DNA of 52,682 nucleotides from Corinectria fuckeliana (GCA_019137255.1 WPDH01000150.1:1-52682), one strand, 5' to 3'; counted from the first letter of the stretch, positions 13,651-24,605 are shown. Numbers and translations: made by a program. Notes: generated from the sequence alone by a model not told the origin.

Positions 13651-13790
13651 TAGCTGAGTAGGAAACGGGGGGGAACGGTGAGTCCCAAAGGGGATCACCG
13701 ATGTCGCTAGGCCTAGATGCCTAGCCTCTAAGGCAGAAATGTAGACGGTGCCCGATTGAGGGCCTGACAAACGCCAACAGCACCCTTTGA
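13651..13790 (+). pseudogene. Truncated 5' end and promoter of an APH gene
   Basis: This stretch is a diverged copy, in opposite orientation, of the promoter and first codons of the APH pseudogene that starts at 29234 (matching 29221-29328). Shared blocks include AACGGTGAGTCCCAAA, GTCGCTAG, GATGCCTAGC, TAAGGCAG, GACGGTGCCCGAT and AGGGCCTGAC. The start codon of the other copy (ATGGAGGGC) reads ATTGAGGGC here, and similarity fades within about 30 bases after it. It lies antisense to the upstream side of the HNH-like/APH gene. Confidence 0.7.
13674..13699 (+). promoter_or_regulatory. 26-bp dispersed upstream element, copy 1
   Basis: The 26 bases starting AACGGTGAGTCCCAAA and ending GGATCACC recur identically at 23101-23126 and with two mismatches in inverted orientation at 29284-29309. 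In the third copy the element ends 50 bases upstream of an APH start codon. The conservation beyond surrounding sequence suggests a shared promoter block; function is inferred. Confidence 0.5.
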
Positions 13791-14352
13791 GAAAGATACG
13801 TCGACCACTGCTGGAACTAGTTACGAAGGCACCCTCCCAGACGCCCGCCAAGGATGAAAGTTGAGCTGATGGATCCGCTCGTTGCTGTGCGATTGGCAGC
13901 CCAGTCCACGTCGCGTCTCAGGCACCGGCGGATCCTGCGCTCAATAATGCGGCGATTGGCGCGCGGCTATACCATGCATCACCACCACCAGTAGCAAGCC
14001 TTCCCGTTGGAAATACGAAACTTCATTAGGCCAACAGGTCAAGGCCGGCATGTCAATGAGGACGTGTCTATGGTCCACTTCACCCACCACAGTAACCGCG
14101 CGCCATGAAGGGTGAAAGTGGTGTTTTATTTGCTCCACGGAAGTCGCACAATAACCAATAAGACCATCCAGCGATGGCCTCTCATCTTGCCATCATATCT
14201 AACAGGCTCGACGTCAACAGATGGATTCTTAGCCTGGTTGAGCATGTATTAAAGGAGGCACCTGGCACCAAAACGATTTCCACCAAGGCCTTCATCCATC
14301 AAGCTGATTGTCTCTCTTTTCCTTCATCCTACTACCAGTACTAAGCGTCAAA
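13791..14352. other. Intergenic and promoter region of the DUF6914-like gene
   Basis: No gene is supported. The last ~80 bases before 14353 are pyrimidine-rich (TCTCTCTTTTCCTTCATCC), as is common just upstream of fungal start codons, and the context of the ATG is CGTCAAAATG with A at -3. Confidence 0.45.
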
Positions 14353-14939
14353 ATGCCCCTCAACGGAAGCCTCAAGGAAAAGTCTATCTACGTTAGCCTA
14401 AATACTCGCCCACACCCTGGAGAATATGTATGTCATCCTTAACTCTGCTGTTTACTCATCGGCGACTGATCGATTAAGCACTGGGGTCTGATCCTTACGG
14501 ACTCCCATAAGAAGCCTCTCCTTCACCATGCGAGCAATCGCAACGGACCCTGGATTTATGAAGAGAGAAAGGCCAAACCAGATCAATCCATGTCATTGAT
14601 CGTTCTGATACGGGTGGGTAAGGTCAAAAGCCACTCACGCGCAACAGACTTGATAAGAGGCATTGCTGCAGATGGTAACCCTTCTCAACGAACAGGAGAA
14701 GCCTTTACTTGTCGTATCTGGGCCAAGGATTTTTTTGGTGGCACTCCATGAGTATGGAGAAATTGAACTCCCCACAGGCATCGGTAAGTCCATGATAACG
14801 GTTGAAAGCAGTAAAGCTTCGATACTAATGTTCAATGTTAGATGCACTGGAAGATTTGGTCGTGCAATATGGACTAAGTTATGCTCCCTACACGGAGGGA
14901 GGCCACGGTGCAACAGTCATCAATGATGCCTTCCAGTAA
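14353..14939 (+). pseudogene. DUF6914-like gene with a single-T frameshift
   Basis: Three exons (14353-14427, 14479-14783, 14842-14939) encode a protein of about 158 residues. It opens MPLNGSLKEKSIYVSLN and contains GEYHWGLILTDSHKKP, then RTGEAFTCRIWAKD, and ends GHGATVINDAFQ. The layout (an IYVxL strand, Y-HW-L, then C-x-W-x-K) resembles the uncharacterised fungal DUF6914 family. Both introns are textbook: GTATGT with a CTGAT branch, and GTAAGT with TACTAAT and TTAG, and all phases match. The only defect is a run of seven T at 14730-14736. With six the frame would run through LVALHEYGEIELPTG; with seven it reaches TGA at 14749-14751. A homopolymer indel is also the commonest assembly error, so the gene may be intact in the organism. 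Function unknown. Confidence 0.75.
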
Positions 14940-16453
14940 GGGTGACAGCATGAACCTAGTTTGCTGGGTCTTCAGTTGAGCACCGGTATGCTGGTCAAGG
15001 AATCCGGAGGGAAGATAGCGTATACTCCACTACCCAAGTATACTGTACTGTAGTAGTAACCTAGCGAAGCAAAGAACAAGACACGAAATAGCTCTAGTTT
15101 GGAGTTCTCGTTCAGTTCAAACCCACCCGTGTCATCATCCCTGGTGCCGATCAATCTGTTCTGCCGATGCTTAAGTTTCTCTCATAGTAAGGGGAAAGGG
15201 ATAACCGCAGAGGAGAAGGAGATAAAGTAGCTAAACGTAAATTGGAGTACTTGCGGGTCAGATCCCACCGAAATAGGTCATGTGGTGCTCGTGTGCGATC
15301 CCTGAGTAATCCTCGCGCGAGAAAAGAGTGTCGCATGTAATGTTTTCTGCTCCCTGAGCGACCTCTTCGTCAATACACGCTATGCTTGCTATCGAGTCTC
15401 TGGTCCCGTAAAAGAAGGGCATCCTTTTAGAAGCCACGAGTGCATTAGCGTGAAACAGTTGCCAGGATAGGTCGCAGGTATTCTAGACAGATGAGCGGGT
15501 AATGGTATGATGGTCTATATTTGTACACAGCATATCTAATAAAAGCCGCGCGGTTAGAGAAGGGCGCAAGTTTCCACGAGCGGAGGATGTAAGAAAGCAT
15601 CTGTCAGTATGACCGCTACACCAAAAGGCAAGGCACCTTGCACTTGGGCAGGTCATATCTCTCCTAATAGGTGGTCACCCACCAACAGCATCCTTGCGAC
15701 CTGCTTTATGGACCAGCACTGTGGAGCGGTTAGAAGCGGTAGACCTGCTTGTTAGAGCCGGGATCTGTTTCACGCCGGCATGGATCTCATCTGAGGGGAT
15801 GACCTGACACGAATTGTTTGTTGAGGCGACTCAGGCTAATATCAGGGGACCACTGGCGATACGCGCAAACGGCGTTTATGACGGAGCGATTTGGGGCAGC
15901 CACAACGAGGGGCCAGGCGAACAGAGGCGTGGGTAGATGAGAAGGCTTGCTTGCAGATCGAATGCACTGCCGAATATAAAAAGGCGTTTGCTTTCCTGGG
16001 AAACTTGACATCAATTCATACCAAATCATTCGTCAATTCGAAGTACAAATCCAGACTTTATCAAGGCATATTCCCACGTTTTGAAGAAGAGCGACCACTG
16101 TATGTTATGACTTTAATCTGCCTCCTGTGAAGGCTAGCAACTGACGGCGGTGTACCAGTCTCGCCCAGGCTTACTAGAACTAAAGATGTGCCAGGAGCTG
16201 GTCTCGCAGCGCAGGCATGTCTGCAGGCATGTTGTTGACGAGCGGGGTGTGGATGAAGAAGGACGGGCGGGATAGCAGAATGGAATGGCTCTACGGAGTA
16301 GCTGGCGGAGTGACATTTATCCGAATCCCGGTAGTGTTCCTGAGACCACTGGCCCTAGAGCATCCTGCTTCCTCTCTCCCGTCGGATGAAAACATAGCAA
16401 TCCATCTTCCAGCTTGCCGTCCGGTCATTTTATTGTATTCTTAGGGGTCGAAA
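14940..16453. other. 1.5-kb stretch without a recognisable gene
   Basis: No frame here has a convincing start, composition and length together; the best are below 80 codons. No repeats of note are seen. An upstream promoter for the kinase-like gene at 16454 probably lies in the last few hundred bases. Confidence 0.4.
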
Positions 16454-17392
16454 ATGGCCCATGAGCTGCCCTCATGCATTACAAAGTTCGCCTTCATCTC
16501 GCGCGGTGCCACTGGATGGGTCTTCAAGGTCGACCATCATATCGCCCTCAAGTATGTCCGCAAGGACCGCCTGAACGAGTTCAAAAAGGAGACGGACGCA
16601 TATGATCTCTTCGAACGACATGGGTCTTCCCCGTACCTGATCCAAAGCTTCCTCAGGCTCCCGGGACTCAATTTCCTCCAGTTCATGTCTGGGAGCTCTC
16701 TGGACCAGCGCATCTACAACAACCAACGACGTGACTACAAGAACCAAAGGTGCCTCCAAGTGCTCCGGCTAGAGCCCGTATGCAAGGTCGAGCAATGGAC
16801 CATGGAATTGTCTGCTGCTATCGCATGGCTTGAGTCGTTGGGCCTAGTTCATGGTGATTTAAGGCCCGCCAATACCCTCCTCGATGACACGGATTGCCTA
16901 AAGCTAGCCGACTTTGACTGTATCGCTGCGATTGGGTCCAGAAATCTGGGCAATGCGCCGCCCTGGGCTCGCATACAAGGCGCCTAGGCTGGTCCCCAAC
17001 GAGGAACATTCGGGACGTACGGGGCTACCAGCGAGCAATTCACCTTTGGGTCAATTCTATACAACCTGACTCGAGGCTTCGAGCTCTACGAGGATATCGA
17101 GGGGAATGCAGCTGTCAGGCTCTTGACCCGGATGAAGTTTCCCGATTTGTCTGATGTGGGATTGGATAGAAGAACGGATCGCTGCTGGAGAGGCGAATAT
17201 GCATCCCTCGCAGATCTGGCTAGGGAGATGACCAACTTGGGAGGCGCTGCTGCGACACCACCTGCAACTCTGCCGGATGAAGAGCATCTGGCCGAGATGC
17301 GAGAGAAATGTCGTCAACTGCTTGAGGGCAAGTTGGCGGGCATAAAATTTGAAGCACCCGAGGAGAAGCCATATGCTAGTACTACAGGATAG
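16454..17392 (+). pseudogene. Protein-kinase-like gene interrupted by one TAG
   Basis: A single frame of 313 codons without introns. Kinase landmarks are in order: glycine loop FISRGATGWVFKVD, Lys in HIALKYVRK, Glu in FKKETDAYDLFE, catalytic loop LVHGDLRPANTLLD (HGD in place of HRD, with the expected Asn), and a metal-binding DFD (KLADFDCIAAIG) in place of DFG. An activation-segment region follows (GTFGTYGATSEQFTFGSILY), with a C-terminal helical lobe (TDRCWRGEYASLADL). The only stop inside the frame is TAG at 16985-16987 (codon 178), right after WARIQGA; the frame stays open on both sides, so this is one nonsense change or an error. If translated as is, it would lack the substrate lobe. The family is a small fungal kinase-like group of unknown function. 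ATG 16454 is the first in frame after an upstream stop. Confidence 0.75.
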
Positions 17393-18281
17393 GTCCTTGG
17401 TGCTCTCTCCTGTCGCTTGGCTGTTAGGATTCCGTCTTTTTCGTCAAAGAGCTTGTTTCTCAGGTGATGACCATCTGTTTCCTCGGTCCCCACGAGCTGC
17501 CCCTGAAGCTTGTCTCTTGAATTTCGCGTGATAACGCCCGTAGAGCCCTGGAGGTGGCCTCCCACGTAATGGTTGAGCTGGGGCCGAGGATCGACCTCTC
17601 CTGCGCTGGACGAAACTGATGCAAGTCCCCAAGTCTCGGGTAGACTCGGGAAGCCTGCAGAGCTGTCCGTTGATGTTCGCGACCGCTGTGCCGGACGTCG
17701 CTGTCACCAGCAGGCGATGCTTTGTCTTCGGTTGGGCGTCAGGGACTCGGCATGTGGACAGCCGGTCGTCCTGGTGGCCGGAGCCGTCGGACCCGCTGAG
17801 CGCCGCGACTCCGGTGGCGGCTGTCGCATCGTCGACCAGCTTTGCATTCCCTGGATCCTCCATAGACGTATATCAGGCATCAGTCGGGCCTGAGATACCC
17901 GGCGGCGAGGAGATGAGACCATTCCCCATGGCCTTGGTGTCACATCCGCCGCACGGGGCTACCAATTCCAAGAGCGTCCATGTCGCGCAGAACGAAACAC
18001 GGCTCTCCCCATCCGCAACGCCCGTCGCAACATCTTAACGCCGCGCCCCGTTCCCGTCCTCGGGTTAACGTTGAAGCGTGACAGTACTGTGACTTCTACC
18101 GGCACTGAATATGTAAGGCACTCAAGGTACTGTTCCGCTGGATCCACAGCCTTAACCCCGCATTACCTAATCCAGTCAAGGCGTTCCACACCAACAGGAA
18201 TGTTTACCTGCGCTTCATCTCATCAATTTCATCCTTGCGACAACACAATATGACAATTCTATAGTGCCGCTACTCGCCCTC
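17393..18281. other. GC-rich stretch without a recognised gene
   Basis: Overlapping frames of 60-140 codons occur on both strands (for example 17619-18038 plus and 17444-17863 minus), but none has recognisable motifs and they compete for the same bases. It may be decayed coding sequence. The last ~100 bases are presumably the promoter of the nuclease-like gene starting at 18282. Confidence 0.4.
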
Positions 18282-19833
18282 ATGTCTTCGCCACGCTTTC
18301 AGGAGCAGCAGTCAATTGTCGAATGGCTAGAGCGCGTTTCAACTACCTCGGTCGATCTGCAAAGCGTCCTGCCCTCGACTCAAAGTAACGCCATCGAACT
18401 CGAACAGCCCGGCTGCGATATTCAACGTCAGTCGTATGCATCATCCAAGAAGCGCAAACACATTTCCGACCGCCACCTTCCGTCGACGAACACGCCTAAG
18501 AAGCACAAGACGGATACTGCCAACGACGATATAGACACCAACGAGAGGACGCCCCGGGCAAGGATTCCACCGCTCAGTAGCAATGATGCTAGGTCATTCT
18601 CATCGGCTTCCCACAGTCAGAGCCAGCATTCGAACCATTCATCTCAGTCCTCGATCTTCCCGCAACTCTCGATCAACCCGGTCGGCCTCGATAGGACTCC
18701 GATGGATCTCGAAGATCCAAACTTGCCCAAGGACCTGGCGAATCTTGTACTCGATATGCAAAGCATAGAAATGGGCCAAGGAATTGTTCCACTCGGTCTC
18801 AAGGTAAAGCATGCTGGCCCGTTGGCGTGTGATTCGTTCATCCAAGTGTAAACGTTATTTAAGCCCATTATAGATGAGCTGAAAAACGAGAGTCAAATTA
18901 AGAAGAACCTCTACAACAAATTCCAAGACTTCGCTTACGGACCGGACGATGATTTCCCTGCACCATTGCACAGTCTTCTCGACAAAGTTCTTACCACTGT
19001 CGATGTAGCGATAGATTGCGACAAAACATCACAAGACGAAGCAGGCTGGAACAATCTGGTTCATACGCCATTGCTAGACCTCGCCCTCGATCGTAGACCC
19101 CGGAACCTGGTAGGCTTTGCGCCATGGTAGGCACTCGTGCCTTTTGTTTTGCTCAACGGCTTGGACTGACAAGGCGGCCCTACTAGCATGACAGCAAATA
19201 TCACGGCACAATACCGCGTCCCCGGCGCGCCAGGAGCACGGGTTGACTACGCAATGTTCATCAACCCAGACAAGGGCCACGATCCCAGGCTCCGCAGCGC
19301 CTTTGAGAATCTTCAACGAGAGATGGTCGGGTCAACCGTCAACCACACTCCCTTCGTTCCCTTTTGTCGCCGGCCGATCGGTGTCAGCATCGAAACAAAG
19401 AGGGGGGACGGTGCTGGTGACAAAGCCAAACTTCAGATAGGGATGTGGCAGGCATCACAATGGAGGCTACTGTCAGAGCTTGCCGGGGAAGCGATTGAAG
19501 AACTGCCCTTTATTCCGGGGATTGTGGTCAAGGTCATGAGTGGAAGTTGGTGGCGACTACGAATAGAGGAGGCAAAACGGTGAGTGGTCCCCAGACTTTG
19601 CACAGCCTACGTTTTCTAACCCTGTCTCTCGACAGAAGCTATGGACAGGCGAAGCCTTTGGGAATACCGTCTCGTCCTTTGGGACATTTCAGGCCGTGGC
19701 AGGGGTTCGTCTCCTGAGAAAGTGGATGACTGAAGTATTTTGGCCGTGGTACAAGAGACGTGTGTTGCATCTGGAACCTCAAGGAGCACCAACCAGACCA
19801 TCGGCCGGACTTGGCCGTGACCCCGACGAGTGA
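18282..19833 (+). pseudogene. Fungal PD-(D/E)XK nuclease-like gene, copy 2, with a one-base deletion
   Basis: Four exons are visible: 18282-18803, 18864-19126, 19187-19579 and 19636-19833. The order is a helix IVEWLERV, a Ser-rich basic linker (SKKRKH, PKKHK), the LVLDMQSIEMGQGIVPLGLK segment, then the nuclease-like core with ARVDYAMFINP (Asp) and GVSIETKRGDG (E-x-K). It ends TKLWTGEAFG and FWPWYKRR. Introns 2 and 3 are canonical (CTGAC and CTAAC branches); intron 1 (GTAAAG...TTTAAG, 60 nt) removes a stop but has an unusual AAG acceptor. Just before the end of exon 3, AAGGTCATGAG at about 19530-19540 lacks one G compared with what the family motif GHEW would need. The frame shifts there, and the spliced message would read into the wrong frame for the last ~80 codons. 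The catalytic residues lie upstream of the break. Expected length without the break is about 458 residues. Confidence 0.75.
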
Positions 19834-20761
19834 TGACGATGTGCTGTGTTCGCTGGGCTCAGTTCCTCCCGGACCGGTTATTGACAGCTGGATACATGGC
19901 AAACAGCCACGTGGAGTCTCGGCAATTCCGATATCAGTATGCCAGTTCTCGCTGGACACGCAGACCTAAGCATGAAGTGACCTGCATGTTGTGGTTCCAG
20001 GTCAGACTGCATTAAACATCGCAAGTGGAACGACAGAAATTAGGCAATGGAATTTAGAGGCCGGGGAGGCAGCCATGTCGTGGCTCAACTTATCAGTAGC
20101 TAGTTAAGTCATAATAAAGTTCATACGAACTCCTAAACAAAGGGGTATAAGGTTGATAAGAGCTGCGTGCCCAAGTCGCTACATAAATATGACACCATCA
20201 TTGTTTGCGCTAATAGACAAGCAGCATATGTTGACAATAAGAAATCCAAGGAAAAGAAGCGCTTCATATCGTGATATGGAATGACCAAGCCAGAAAGGCA
20301 GCTGAGCGTTGTTGTTTGCCACTAGGTTCAGGTTCAGCCCGGTAAGCGAGCGGGGTTTGGCTGACAGCCGAAGCGCCCCGGATATTTATCCGTGGCACCC
20401 CACTTCCTTCTCTACATCGGCCAGCCAGCCTCTGTAGGTTCTCAAGACAAAGGCCCATCCGCATTCCCAGTTTGACCTCAACTTTGGGTATGATCTTATC
20501 CAATATCTGATGCTGAGCCAGTTTGCCAGCATGGTTGACCGCAGGCCCAAGTAGAGTACTCACCCAGACTCAATTGTATCTAAGCCTTGGGCCAAGACCT
20601 GGGCTCAAACCTGCCTGAAGCCGTGTAAAGAGGGGCGGTCCAGATCAGCGTTTCAACCGCGCGGGCTGTCGGCTAAACCCCGGTTATCAGGCATGGCCCT
20701 TAAGAATCCGCCTGGGAATTCAACACCATTTCACACCAGACATGACACTGGACATGGAAAC
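19834..20761. other. Intergenic region with a relic shared with 31303
   Basis: No intact gene. On the minus strand, 20264-20563 reads open and includes LLGPAVNHAGKLAQH, which has a counterpart GLGPAVNNAGKLA in the minus-strand relic at 31303-31588. The remainder, including 20060-20260, is moderately AT-rich and shows nothing. The promoter of the APH gene at 20762 lies at the right end. Confidence 0.4.
20509..20552 (-). repeat. 44-bp dispersed repeat, copy 1
   Basis: These 44 bases match 31303-31346 with four differences. On the minus strand both encode GPAVN-x-AGKLA, so they are probably remains of the same gene family and not a non-coding repeat. Confidence 0.75.
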
Positions 20762-22382
20762 ATGGCTTCTGAAGGGAACGCCCAGATGATGAGGGATCAA
20801 ATCGTCCAAGCTCACATTCATCGGAAACGAGACGAATTCATCGCCGGCATCAACAAGGACGACGTTCTGACCCTTGCCAGGTCTCATCACAACGGCGACA
20901 GCTGCTCCTTTTTCAAGGATCCAGCTCGCGGGAGCTACAACATCTGCTTCTTCGTCGAGTTTGGCCCGCCTCCAGAGCAGCCCGAAGGCGGTGCTTCACA
21001 TGGGGAGAGATGGGTGGTGCGCATACCGTTGGCACCATGTCTCGCCTTTGGCCCACGCAGCAAGCTGGAGAGTGAAGTGGCTGCAATGCGGCGAGTTCTA
21101 GTCGAGTCTTTGTTCACGATGCATCTCTAATCGGGTCAATAGCTATATCGCCGACAAGACGGACATTCCCACCCCAAAAGTTCATGCTTACGCAATCGGA
21201 GACGACTCGGATCCGACATCTTCCTTCATCATCCTTGAATACATTAGCGGCGAGAAGCTTTCCTGGGCCCAGCTAAAATCTCTTTCCCCTGCAGACCGAG
21301 AGAGCGTTCACGCCTCGATCGCTGGCGTCTATATTCAACTGAGAAGGCTCGAATTCCCCTCAATTGGATGCCTGTCATCTGGCCCGGATGGCATTCGAGT
21401 CGGCAAGAAAACCATGTCTATTGACATCAATATGCAGGAGCTCGAGGGTCTACGTCCTTCAAAGATCCAAGACTCCTTTCCGAATAAGTCGTCTGCGAAT
21501 GAGCATATGGAGACGCTTCTTCAGGTCGCCGAGAACGCATTGATGAAAGGAAGAAGCAGCATCACTGATGAACGAGGACCGGAATACCTGTACCACATGT
21601 CCATCTTCCGTCAGTATGCGCAGCAATGGATTGATCCCGGGCTTGACAAAGGGCCATTTGTGCTGGTCCATGGTGACTTCGAGCCGCAGAACTTGATAAT
21701 GACCAAGGACTGCAAGATTGCTGCCGTCGTGGATTGGGAATGGAGTCGTGTTGTCCCGGTCCAGCTATTCCATCCCCCACTGTGGCTCATGGAGTTTGAT
21801 GCCACTCATCTGGCATGGAAAACGGTATACGACGCACGACTAATAACGACATTCTGGCGGTTCAACAACGTCGTCAGGAAGCAGGAGATGGCGAGATATG
21901 GGCAAAAGATGCTGTATCAAGAGTGGCAAAAGAGGGGAAAGGGCGGCGGGTTCCTTGTGGCCAATGCCTTGACGAACTGGACCGATATTGACTATGTGTC
22001 CTATCAGTACATCAACGAGCAATGTTATGGGGGATGGGACGACTTGCAGAGTCGCGTTGTGGCATTCATGGAGCAATGCCCATCGCGACGCCGCCTGGTC
22101 GAACGAAGGTATCTTGAGGGGCAGGCCTACCTGGCTGAACTAAGCTCATTGCAGGACAAGGGGGCTGAAAGGGATCCGGGGTGCCAAGAATCGCCTCGGA
22201 GCTGGGCAAAGGAATCGGAAAGGCCGTGCAACGATAACGACACTCCAACGCACAGTACGAAGTGGTTCATCCGTGGTCCCCAGAACAGTGGTCTTTCATT
22301 TTCACGAGAGACGCTCTCCTGCATAGCTCTATCTGCAGCGCTTCTTGTAGCATCGCACTTCTTATTCAAGTATATTCGCTAG
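20762..22382 (+). CDS. Tail-anchored APH-family phosphotransferase
   Basis: Two exons (20762-21090 and 21143-22382) give about 522 residues. The N-lobe has CSFFKDPARGSYNICFFVEF and a Lys-type strand RWVVRIPL. After the intron come TDIPTPKVHAYA and FIILEYISGEKL (hinge), the catalytic loop FVLVHGDFEPQNLIM and the metal-binding segment AAVVDWEWSRVVPVQLFHPP. The family (aminoglycoside phosphotransferase/choline-kinase fold) phosphorylates small molecules; the substrate here is unknown. The extreme C-terminus (LSCIALSAALLVASHFLFKYIR) is a single hydrophobic segment ending in basic residues, typical of a tail anchor with the kinase domain facing the cytosol. The intron is of the GC-AG class: donor GCGAGT, branch CTCTAAT, acceptor ATAG, 52 nt. 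An in-frame ATG exists 23 codons upstream (20693); I prefer 20762 (A at -3). No lesion was found. Confidence 0.85.
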
Positions 22383-22496
22383 TCACGCTGACTATTGCAT
22401 TTTCCAGTCATGGCAAAATGTAATGCGCACTGCGCTGATGCTAAGTGCTAAGTTGACCTAAATGCTGAATGTGACACTGACGACTTGCGAAAAGCA

Positions 22497-22808
22497 TCAG
22501 TTTGTCGTCATCTCCTGCAGTTCTCTTAAATCCTTCTCCACTTGGAAATGGTCATCCCTCAGCTTTTCGAGAGCGTCTCTGTGTGCTTCAATCACATCCC
22601 TATGGCTCAGACTTGATGGGGGCATATTTCGCTTCTCTCTCGCTGCTCTGGAAGAGGATGACATCATTTGCTGACTATCTGCGCTCATGGCACTAAGAAG
22701 CTTCTCCAGTTCATCCGCCTTCGCTTGGATGGCTTGCTCAAGTCGATGCTTGGCATCTTGAAGGCGCTGAAGCTCTTGGATACGGGTGTCAGTGATCTTG
22801 TTCGACAT
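22497..22808 (-). CDS. Small coiled-coil protein
   Basis: A single frame of 103 residues, beginning MSNKITDTRIQELQRLQDA. Two long helices with heptad spacing of Leu/Ile/Ala (RIQELQRLQDAKHRLEQAI and ALEKLRDDHFQVEKDLREL) are separated by a Ser/Met/basic stretch (MMSSSSRAAREKR). There is no signal peptide and no catalytic motif. It converges on the APH gene, whose stop lies about 115 bases away. The base directly before the ATG context is CAG, so an upstream exon ending in a splice acceptor is possible. I do not recognise the family; a structural or oligomerisation role is the most that can be inferred. Confidence 0.55.
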   Translation of the reverse strand: MSNKITDTRIQELQRLQDAKHRLEQAIQAKADELEKLLSAMSADSQQMMSSSSRAAREKRNMPPSSLSHRDVIEAHRDALEKLRDDHFQVEKDLRELQEMTTN

Positions 22809-23492
22809 CTGGTTGCATACAATCGGTCAGCTGCTTGGAATCTTACATATTGGATTGCGCCATACTTTGAAGACGTTTCTCGCTGTGTGTAGAGAGGGAA
22901 TGCAATCCCGGTTGGAGGGGTAGGTGGGCACCTTGTTTATCCGTGGGCGATCATCAGGCCGCAACGCCCCCTCACCATTCCTACACTAAATCGAGTCCTA
23001 AAGCCTTGCTGCATCCAGTGGGAGAGCCAATAGGTTCGCGAGTCGCGCGAAATACTGAGTCAGCCCTGCACCAGTACATATTTTAACTTTTCTACAGCAG
23101 AACGGTGAGTCCCAAAGGGGATCACCAGCTTGGCACTGCTCTATTCATCGAGATATATAAAGACAGAGAAACAAGCTCTGGGCAGGTTCTTTTCGTTTAG
23201 ACACTCATGTCAGCAACTTACCTTGTTTATGCTGTTAATTCTATGACCATTCCTCTCTCTCCTCGAAGACTCTATCAAGTTAAATCGACTCACTTCTGTC
23301 CACCATAAGTGTCGACGCCCTTCTGTAACACCCTGTTAACAGGTTCGAAAATCGCGCCTCAGAAGGACACACCGACAAAGGGTGGGCTAAGAACATAAAG
23401 CCAATCAAGAGAAAAAACCTCAGATTGTGGACCGTATATGACGGTGACGGTAACTTTTAAATGTGGACTAGAGTGTATTAGGACCAGAGTGA
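22809..23492. other. Upstream region with promoter-like element
   Basis: No complete gene. It contains the 26-bp element at 23101-23126, a TATA-like ATATATAAAG at about 23152 and a short frame from ATG 23208 (33 codons). This arrangement resembles the promoter of the APH pseudogene at 29234, so a first exon for the downstream nuclease-like gene may lie here, but I could not place it. Confidence 0.4.
23101..23126 (+). promoter_or_regulatory. 26-bp dispersed upstream element, copy 2
   Basis: Identical over 26 bases to 13674-13699. It is followed about 25 bases later by a TATA-like ATATATAAAG, supporting a promoter role. Confidence 0.5.
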
Positions 23493-24228
23493 TTTGATAA
23501 TGTCATTAGACGAAGCAGTCTAACAGTTGAGCCAAATTCAAGAGCCAGCTACCAGATCTTTTCCGAGTATGACATCAGGAAATACTACAGCAGCGAGGTC
23601 GTGGGACCCGCACTGTCGAAGTTGTCGAGCTTTCCACCAGTGAGACAGGCTGATGAGCATAAGCCTTTTCATAAAACGGGCGGAAACAAGGTTGATACCG
23701 CATGGTACATGCCACATCCTGCAGGGACGGGAGATCGTGAAATTCTGGTTGCAGAGTACAAGTGTGGTGTCCTCAAACCAAGCCTTCGGTCCAACGGGGA
23801 ATTTGAGAAAGATAGGAACCAAGAGAGATTGGGAAAAGAACTGAGAGGGTACCCGTCCCCATGCCCTTTCATCGTTGCCCTTGTTTTATAGCTAACTTGT
23901 CAGGTATGCTGAGATTCATGAATGCCCTATCGTTAGCATATGGGACGTTCATTTTGTCATGTTTCTGCAATTCCAGGCTTCAGCTAGAGCGAAGGATATC
24001 CTGCATCAAAGTTGCACCATTGACTGCTGGATTTTCCCTAATATCACTAACGACTCGGGCAGAACCGGACATGCCCTTAGGGACGCCCTCTACAGATTCC
24101 TTGTTGCGGGCATTCCGAAGGGTGCAGTGCGAAGGATGCCCGCTTCCCCCCTTCCTTGGGGATTTTCTGGATGTGTACTGGATCAGATGGACAAACGACG
24201 TGGTATACTGATCAGGGCGGAAATCTGA
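23493..24228 (+). pseudogene. Restriction-endonuclease-fold-like protein, 5' end missing or in an unplaced exon
   Basis: Exon A is open from 23493 to 23848 and exon B runs 23904-24228. They are joined by a good intron (GTACCC, GCTAAC branch, GTCAG; 55 nt), giving about 225 residues in phase. Exon A has IFSEYDIRKYYSSEVVGPAL, then GGNKVDTAWYMPHP with a likely catalytic Asp, then EILVAEYKCG with an E-x-K typical of the PD-(D/E)XK fold. Exon B has CPIVSIWDVHFVMFLQFQ and SGRTGHALRDALYRFLV. This is a different subtype from the copies at 8048, 18282 and 26330. No in-frame ATG exists near the start of exon A; acceptor-like AG sites at 23526 and 23547 could mark an upstream intron. It is either an intact gene whose first exon I cannot see, or a 5'-truncated one. 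Confidence 0.6.
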
Positions 24229-24605
24229 TCCCAGACTCTTGCAAGATTGTCAATTAATTAGGAGATACGAAAGGGATTCACTAGGGTCAAGTCAATCACT
24301 GTATCTAGTATCTGGGACGTCTTTGGGGAACGCAAAGCCTAATGCTCGCCCTGCAGGGGGCCATCCTGTGAGCCCGGATTGGCTGGTCGTCAAGGCACTC
24401 CGAAATTTGATCCGTGGAGCCCCACCCTAGCAAACGTAGATCAACGATGCAAGCTGTCCTTAAATCTTTCATTTCCCACTCCTCGCACTTACCTCACTCA
24501 CCTTTAAGAACTTGCTGAATAATGGAACTAAGGGTGAATCTATCTGTCATTCGAATATAATCTCGTGTAGTGCTGACCGTCCTTATAGGCTGTCAACTTT
24601 ACCTG

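Noticed and set aside
17444..18038. Overlapping frames on both strands (139 codons each)
   Set aside because: Neither has motifs, introns or a family-like pattern, and they exclude each other.
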